The notes beneath the pieces were generated by a model. The model saw only the letters and a program-made list of their open reading frames with translations. It did not search any database and had not been told where the DNA came from. A stretch of DNA of 64,000 nucleotides from Morella rubra (lineage: Eukaryota > Streptophyta > Magnoliopsida > Fagales > Myricaceae), in assembly GCA_003952965.2 (NCBI GenBank), contig CM025849.1, forward strand, positions 6,359,947 to 6,423,946, read 5' to 3'. Position numbers and translations under genes: made by a program. Below are positions 50,783-64,000 of the stretch, piece by piece (positions within the stretch are counted from its first letter, which is position 1; each line of letters begins with the position of its first letter).

Positions 50783-53700
50783 GAAGAGAAATACATGCAT
50801 AAGAAAGAGGCAAGAACAATGCAAAGTTCCCTGAAATAAAGAATAGCAATCAAGGATCCCATATAACGCCTATAATACAGCACCATTCAAAGGAACACTG
50901 AAATGTTGTTTACTTTTAAAATGTATCAGAAAAGAAGAGCCCTGTGGCCCTATTTTTTAGTTTTTAACGTTCCTGTTTAATGCAAAGGTGGGATTGATGC
51001 CAAGTCTCTAGTACCACCAGGTAGACCTTACCAACTCAACCAACAACATCTTTTAACAACATCGCTTATTGCAAAAAATTAGTATGCAGCTCCTTTATTC
51101 ATAGGGAAAAAAGAAGGAACAAAATTAAATCATGCATCTACATAACAACGACCTGGAAACAAACAATGAGTGGTGTATAAAAGCATTTGGACTTACTGTG
51201 ACAACTGCTTCATGGTGCTGATCCCTCGCTTCCTGGTGCTTATCACTTACCTCCTCTTTGGCTTCTGGTCAAACATTACATTGATATTATATTTGACTAA
51301 ACTTATATAAACTAATCCACGTCTCATCATAACAAAAGTAAAGGATTGCACAAGGTAGATGCGAAATTTAGCAAATGAAAGATTATTGTACGATAGAGAA
51401 GAAAAAAGACAACAATTCCCTGTCAAAAGAAAACAGATAGTGATAATGACAGAAATCAAAACCATGAAAATAACAGAAAATACTCCACCCTTTAAATTGG
51501 AATGACAATCTCCTTGGACTTTAATTAAAGTATTAAACAAAGCCAAAATAGGCCATAAAGAATCATAGAGTATATCTCAAAGATAAAGCAACAAAATAAG
51601 AGCTCGTAAATCTCTAAGATAGTGTGCCAGCAGTTATAAACTGTAACAGCGGCACAGATACAACAAAAATTCCCAGTGATACATAGCACAGATACGTTAT
51701 AAGAGATGATTCACTCTGTCTCTCTCTTTTTCTAAGTGTATTCATTTGCCAGGGTCCGGAAAAGGCGTGAATGAATTGCCTCAGATTCGGACAAGCAAAT
51801 TGAAGAACACTCTTTACTTTTCCATATAAAATTGGCACAAATGAACAATTTGATAACAAATAGAAAAAGATTTCAAGATATTACAAATGATTCGTACATG
51901 ATCATTGTTAAGGAGAAATAGTTAGAACTTTAACATGTGTGCGCGTGTACACCTACCCAGTGCAAAGAAACCCCGACAGCAATCACACTACGAAGGAAGC
52001 TACTTCCACAAGACCAGACCAGTATGGCCCCATATAACGAAGCCTAAACCTCAACTGAAGGGATACTAATTTCAAATAAAATAATAAAAAGAAACAAACC
52101 CGTCCAAAATAAGGAGCCTCTAACCCCCCACATTAAACCCTAACCATATGCCACGAAATGAAAGACTCCATTTCGACAACCAATAAGGCAAAATTGCTTT
52201 TGTGAACGAGAAACACTAACCAGAACTGGACGGCTGCGTCGGCGTCGGCGTCGGCGGAGGATGAGTGAGGCGCTTGCGGAAGACTGAAGAGAAGAGGCGG
52301 TGGGCACTGGCGGTGATGAGCCGCTGCGCCGGATCGACGAACCGCGAGAGCCAGCCATTGCCGTTATTGTTGGCGGCAGCTACGATGCCATGGTCTCTCA
52401 GGGCCTTTGGCGGCCGATCGTACGGAGTCGCATGGGTGGTCCTCCTAAATGGCCGCTTCCGGAACTTACCGCCCGCACCCAATCCCCCTTCCGAAGCGGC
52501 GTCGCACGGGTTCCCTTCACGCGCCGTCTCCATGAGAGAGAGAGAGAGAAACAGACAGACGGACAGAGAGAGTGAAAGCTAGGGTTTGAAATTTGGGAAT
52601 AGAGGTAGAGAGAGAAAGCGAGGAAAGTGCAAATTAGGGTTTTTAATGTTCAGGCCGATAAAATGATAGAAATGCGTATTAAAATATTTGGAAATACGGT
52701 ATTCTGAGAGAGAGAGACGAGAGAGGGATCAGAGTGAACGATCTACGTTCCGTTTAGTTTTCCCTTTTGTTTTCTTTTTCATTTTACATGCACCGCAGTA
52801 CCTTTTGTGTAATTTTTTATTTTCTGAGGCACCTTTTGTGTATTTAGAACTTTGGGGCAAAGCTAACTCGACTGAGAACTACGTTCAAAAATATAAACGA
52901 CAGCCTAAAAAAAGACTTCAATTTCTGTTAATCACGGATTTGGACGGTCTTCGTTTGATTGGGTTTGTAGGGTAACTTGTCTTTCAAGCCAACGCGATAT
53001 GTTAGCTTGTAAAAATATTCTAGACTATAAATATAGTTAATAAAATTTATAAAATGAATATTTAAAATTTTAAAAATTCATACATAAACATTAATACCTT
53101 CTAAATGATTTCCAATAATTTTTTATATAAACTTTAATAACTTTTTTTAAAAAAAAAAACAAATATTCTCTCTCTATACTTTTTTACCTAATTTCAATAT
53201 TTTTTTATTAAATAATTATATCAAATCATCTTTCTCTACACATTTTTTACAAACTCAAACAAAAATTAAATAATTTTAAACTTTTCACAACCTTTACACA
53301 AAAAAAATTATAAAACTCAAAACTATAGTAAATATTCATAATTTTATCAAAATCTTAAAAATCTTACAATTATTTTTTAAAATGAACATTCCCTATGTCA
53401 ATTTTATCTGGGTTAATACTTGTTTCCTTCGTGGATTTTATACTTTTTTAAAAATAGTTTCTAAATTTTCGTGGTCAATTTTTATTTACCAATTTGGTCA
53501 TTCTTTTTTATTTTTTTAATAAAATGTCCAATCACCTAATTTCTTTACACGTCACAGTCAATCAATTTAAACTTTAAAAAAATTGGAATTGTTTTTATAA
53601 TCAAGAGAAATCTGGATAATAATTGTGTACCTCAATAATTGTAATTATGTTTGTTTGAAACTTTTAAGAATGACATAATTGAGGGGGCTTTGGAGCGTGG

Positions 53701-54712
53701 GTGGACCAGAGAGTGGGATACGCTGGGTGTCTGATTCTTTACATAGGAGTTTTCAAAAAAAAACAAAAAAAGGACAAGGAAAAGAAAGGACAGGAGGCTC
53801 TCGCGAAAGAGACATGCCCACGTACACGAGCAGTAGATAAACTATAGAGCCCATACAGAAGGGCATCCCACTTCAATCGTGTGTACCCCATTAAATGAAG
53901 TTGACAACATCCAATGGATGGATCATCATTGGCATCTTCTTCCTTTCTGTCAAGGAAGAAGGAAAAAAAAAAGTGTTAATATAGAGTACGTAAAAAATGG
54001 TATCAATTCTTTATTTTATGAGTATGAGGTTGTGGGGAATCCGAAAATTGTAGGTTTGAATTTTGGTAAATTTCACTATCTCTAGTGAGACACCTTACGA
54101 GGATATGTTCGGGTTTAAGTTGGTCAGGACAATTGTGTATGAAGGACTAATCATGTCTTGGGTGATGTTTAGTTAGGAAAAAATTTAAAAAGTCAAGATT
54201 TTTATTACTAAATATCGATATCTTAAATTTTTCATATAAATTTGGATACATTTTCTTATCAACTTTGATACTTTTTCATATAGATAAAAATGAATATTCT
54301 CTCTTTACTTTTTAAGAAACTCTAATAAAATAATTTAAAAGTGTTGAGTTCAAAGGTCATTGCAAGATATGGTAGTGTCTGAGGACATATTCTATGTAAA
54401 AATAAATTTTTGAAAGTCATGTAAAGTGATTTAAAGAAACAGATCCAACGTTTTAAAATTGATCACATTATTTAATGAAATAATAAGATAAAATGATATG
54501 ACCAGGCTTAACTTGGCTCATTAAATGAAGTGACCAGCCTTTTGAATTTGTTTCTTTAAATCACAACAGTTATTTTGTATGACTTTGCACATTTTATCTT
54601 TGCATAGAAATATTTTTCCTAGTGTCTTTCGTATTTCCATAGCCCACACGAGATAAAACAGTAGGTACATATTCCACACAAGTACAGAAGCAGAATATAT
54701 TAACACAACTTT
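50783..54712. repeat. Tandem segmental duplication, copy 2 (distal)
   Basis: Second copy of the 47042-50650 segment. It includes NUP1 exons 1 and 2 with the intron between them, part of intron 2 and the promoter. It has about 100 extra bases around 53697-53822 ('gggtggaccagagagtggg' onwards) and several extra segments after 54300. This copy continues toward the kinase gene, so it may carry the ancestral far-upstream sequence. Confidence 0.95.
51197..52533 (-). pseudogene. Duplicated NUP1 exons 1 and 2 (partial gene copy)
   Basis: Exon 1 copy at 52533-52221 (104 codons plus one base) and exon 2 copy at 51261-51197 encode the same peptides as the NUP1 originals, with donor and acceptor sites kept. 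No exon 3 copy follows. As a stand-alone unit it is truncated, but it lies upstream on the same strand. A transcript from its promoter could splice exon 2 copy to NUP1 exon 3 (both phase 0) or exon 1 copy to NUP1 exon 2 (phase 1) and rebuild the normal mRNA. Confidence 0.85.
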
Positions 54713-55156
54713 ACATATGGATTATGAAGAATTTCTCTACCGGTCTTTCTTTCTCTCTCCTTCACATTCCTCTAAGCATTCGTAGCAAAATAAAGAAAAC
54801 ACCAAATCGTGGTCCCTTCAACTTTCAAGAATGCCAAAATGTTTCCGACATGTCAGAAGAGCAGATTACAGAAAGAGAAAAACCAAAAATATACAAAGGA
54901 CCATACATGTGTTTTTCCTCTGCATCGTATGCAATACAATCAAATAGCTGGTGTAAGTTTGTTTTCTTTGAAGCAAAGGACTGGTGTACTTGCAAAATTC
55001 AGACAGCGTGAAAGCCTCAATGAATTCAATAAGTGTACATGTACTCTGAGACTGCCTCCTTGGACGAGCACCTATGCTCCTACTATACAAACTTTGAATC
55101 CCACAAAAGGTTGAGACAAAGAAGAAGAATCAAGAATCTCAACGCTGCCTATGCCA

Positions 55157-61115
<5,959 letters not shown>

Positions 61116-61715
61116 CCAGACCAAAACTGATTTCTTCCTAAACTTCCTCTACTTTCACCACTAAGATCTAATCCGACAGAATGTGTCAGCACGTAACATC
61201 GCAGATCTGATCTTCACAAGCTGAGCGATAGCTTTAAGTCAAACCCCGCCTGTATCTTGCTCTAAACTTCGCAGAGTTGAAAACGAATCAAATCTTCAAC
61301 CATATGAAGTAATATGAACTACAAAACCAAAATACAACTATATCAACAAATGGAAGCAGTTCTCACCAACTTTGGAGAACTCTTCGTCTCCAAGGGTTGC
61401 TGATTTCCATCAAGACAAATATGATAAAAAGTACACCTTTTAACAGTAAGATCAGTTGAACAAATAAGGATACCCAATAGAAGTCAAAACCACTCTTGAT
61501 CAAAGATGAAATATAGTAATATCACAACAACAGATAGATAGAAGAAAAAGTCCCTTTCTTTCTCGGATCTCAGAACCAGTCAGTGGTAAACCAAACTAAA
61601 GAAAAAGTCTTAAGAAAAACTCAAAGCTCCTCAAAATTGAGCGATTCCACCAAATATCAGAGCTACCCAAGTGGTCATAAACTGGAGAAAGAGAAGAAAC
61701 AGACCTTTGTTTTAC

Positions 61716-61800
61716 CGGGTCTCTCAAATGAACACTGGAGGTGAGAGAGAAATGGCGGCTTGTAGATGTAGTGGGTGTCTCTGTGTGTGTGCGCAAGTCC
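61716..61800 (-). promoter_or_regulatory. Probable leader exon of the kinase gene
   Basis: On the minus strand a stretch with CACACACAGAGAC and CTCTCTCACCTCC ends in GACCCG followed by the donor GTAAAA at 61715. A compatible acceptor (GCTCAG) lies about 100-120 bases before the start codon. A leader intron of about 0.5 kb would result. The exon's 5' limit is a guess. Confidence 0.4.
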
Positions 61801-62113
61801 TGGGTTGGCTTGTATTCGCATTGCCATTAAGCTATTAGGGAGTGGGACTTATATTCAAACCAATATCTTTGGTAAACGCGTTCGGCCGGATAGTATTTCA
61901 CTCTCCGGGCTCATCGGCTGATTGTCTTCTTGGGAATTTTCGTGCTGTTTGGGTCCACCTTCCTTGCCCTTTGCCTGGTGGCGGTTTAACTGTCACGTTG
62001 GCATAGCAATTATCTTCTCCTCTTCTTTTTGTCATGTTTTGTTTCATTTTGCCAGGTTTTAGTACGTTCTAATATGTTTTAACATACTTTCTACTGACAC
62101 CAGAGGCCTCGTG

Positions 62114-62142
62114 AAATAAATAAATAAATAAATAAATAAAAT
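62114..62142. repeat. (AAAT)n microsatellite
   Basis: About seven AAAT/ATAA units in a row in the far upstream region of the kinase gene. Confidence 0.9.
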
Positions 62143-63609
62143 AGGTTTAATATATAAAAAATGAAGCCCTTTAGCTTTTTTAGAGCAAGGTTTGTCTCTT
62201 TTATTTCCTTCATGTATCTTTGTTTTTTTACGAAGTTTCATATAAGCGTTTGATTATAACACAAAATTTTGGGCTGATCCCAAAATTTCGGACTTGATTA
62301 AAAAAATTATAAAATAATTTTTCTCCTCATCAAATAATTTTTTATTATTATAATATTTATTCAAATATTTTCTGTCTTTACTTTTTCAAGTAACTCTCAT
62401 AAACTATCTTTACTTTTTTATCAACCTCCATACCCTAAAATTTCTACAATTAAATACTCTAGCCCCCAAATTTTGAAAACTTCAAATAGTTTGCATTAGA
62501 TCTTTTGGAGTTTTGAACATTTCTAATTTTTGAATATTGATAGTTGTTGTAACTTTTAACTTTTAGGTTGTTAACTTCAAAATTTTGTTGTTGGAAAAAT
62601 TCAGATGTAAAGTATTAGGTTTCAATTGTTAAATTAATTTATGGACTATTTTCATATAATTTGGTTTGACCAATACTTTACATTGCTCATTCTCAAATAT
62701 TGGGCATGAAAGAAAACGGTTACAAGATAGAAACTTCTATAACCATAATCTAAAAATGGTCTAAGATCTAATATTGTCGCCAACATACACAAATTATTAC
62801 TCATTCTCTCATTTTATCAATATTTACCCATAATGTGTTTTAGTGGATTTTATTGTCTTGCTTATGCTTTAACTATAATGTATCTTGGTCATTCCCAATC
62901 AATTATAAATTTAACTTCACTGAAAATAGAGGCGGTTTACAAATTACTGTAACTGGGCTATCCGGAATGGGCTATAAAGGCCAAAATATTACCGCAATTT
63001 GGGCTAAAAAAGCCCATTAAAACAGCCCAGTTTTTGAGCAGTTGCCGCCCATGGTGGGGTGGCAGTGGCAGTGGCGGTGGCGGTGGCTAAAAATGACTTG
63101 CCACCTTGAGCGGTAGTGATGGCTGTCAAACTGCCACGATTCCACTGCTACCCACCCCTTTTATAGACTATATATATATATTGATTTAGTTATTAAGGCT
63201 TTTCAGTTATTTGTTTTTCCTAATTGTCGTTAGTTTGAAATTATTGGGAGAGTTTTTCTGTCTAGAAATTGTGAAATTAGTGGGGAATTATTTAATTATT
63301 TCTTTTATTTTTAAAATTTAATAGTTCAGAATTGTAAAAAAAAAAAAAATGTTAGAAAGAAAGTTAATTTTAAGAAGAAGGGGGCGACTTTGTTTGGCCA
63401 TGGATAACTTGGGGTGTTCTCTACGACTATCTAAAAAAAAACACTTTAATAGCATTTAATAAGGTTGTCAGTATACTTTTTCATGCTCCTTCAAAAACTG
63501 AAATATAAAAGACTCTGAAGTTATTTGCCGGCAGGTTAGTTTTATAAAAAATAATAAGATTTTAAGGATTTTAATAAAATTGTGAATATTTATGTAGATT
63601 AGAGTTTTA

Positions 63610-63990
63610 TATGTTATGCTTGGTTTGGTTTCAAAAAAATTTTAAAATTTTTTCACAATTACCTTTTCATCAATTTCAATATTTTTTTACAAACTCCAAT
63701 AATTTTTTACACACTTCAATAACTTTTTACAGACTCTAACAACTTTTAACAAACTTTTCACCAATCCCAATAGAATTTACACTACCTTAAAAAAAAAAAA
63801 TAAACACAAAAAATGTTTTCAAAATCAAACCACACATAGGCATAAGTTTTTCTATAAAAGTTGGTGAAAAATTTTAAAGATATTTAATTTTGTTGAAATT
63901 TGTAAAAAGTTATAGAGAGAGATGATTTGATGTAATCGTTTGATAAAAAAGTATTGAAGTTAGGTGAAAAAATATAGAGAGAGAAGATTT
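63610..63990. repeat. Inverted copy of the dispersed AT-rich repeat
   Basis: Read on the minus strand, 63900-63990 gives CTCTCTCTATA, then CACCTAACTTCAATA and ATCAAATCATCT. This order of words is also present at 49430-49520. The left part (63640-63790) repeats 'cttcaataacttttta'-like words. The whole looks like a palindromic, MITE-like sequence. Confidence 0.45.
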
Positions 63991-64000
63991 GTTATAATTT

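Larger units (their letters stand above)
61800..64000. other. Intergenic flank with AT-rich repeats
   Basis: Upstream of the kinase gene. It contains a tetranucleotide microsatellite (62114-62142), a short GGCAGT/GGCGGT-rich tract near 63055-63090, and segments related to the dispersed AT-rich repeat (62270-62470, and 63610-63990 in inverted orientation relative to 49430-49600). No coding exon is supported. Confidence 0.55.

Noticed and set aside
47506..51859. Identical minus-strand ORFs at 47506-47805/51247-51546 and 47873-48118/51614-51859, which look conserved
   Set aside because: Their identity reflects the segmental duplication; they lie in the intron between NUP1 exons 1 and 2 and show no domain.

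Overview
The window is nuclear DNA of a flowering plant, most likely a eudicot. Protein-coding genes are split by short GT-AG introns inside AT-rich intergenic DNA, and the predicted proteins match plant-specific families closely (a plant nuclear basket nucleoporin NUP1/Nup136, a CPK1/CPK2-type calcium-dependent protein kinase, a P-class PPR protein). I cannot name the species. There is no operon, phage, CRISPR, rRNA or recognisable tRNA.

Layout. 1-2133: AT-rich flank with short repeats. 2134-4833 (-): CCHC zinc-knuckle protein, with a non-coding leader exon near 5826-5950. 6000-8250: intergenic, ending in a 298-bp tandem repeat. 8254-12496 (+): HAD-type cytosolic pyrimidine 5'-nucleotidase, ten exons. 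15591-19050 (-): NT-C2 domain protein, four exons, convergent with the nucleotidase. 19.6-28.4 kb: gene-poor and repeat-rich. 28408-30046 (-): MAM33/p32 mitochondrial matrix protein, three exons. 32777-34926 (+): Rf-like PPR pseudogene. 37799-40325 (+): coiled-coil protein of unknown function with a GC-AG intron. 41376-48792 (-): NUP1/Nup136, nine exons. 55157-61115 (-): CPK1/2-like kinase, seven exons. 61.8-64 kb: repeats. For each intact gene I assembled exon boundaries by hand; intron phases agree and every total length is a multiple of three.

The genes share no pathway; this is an ordinary euchromatic neighbourhood. The unusual layer is recent local duplication of gene 5' ends. A ~3.7-kb tandem duplication carries the promoter and first two exons of NUP1. 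A ~1.2-kb tandem duplication carries the leader and first exon of the kinase, with a seemingly identical exon core between diverged flanks. The PPR pseudogene contains 35-codon units multiplied in place and is broken by four single-codon stops. A non-autonomous hAT-like element with a clean 8-bp target-site duplication lies in intron 1 of the kinase. I found no convincing undescribed system; the two partial gene duplications are the observations most worth checking, including as possible assembly artefacts.
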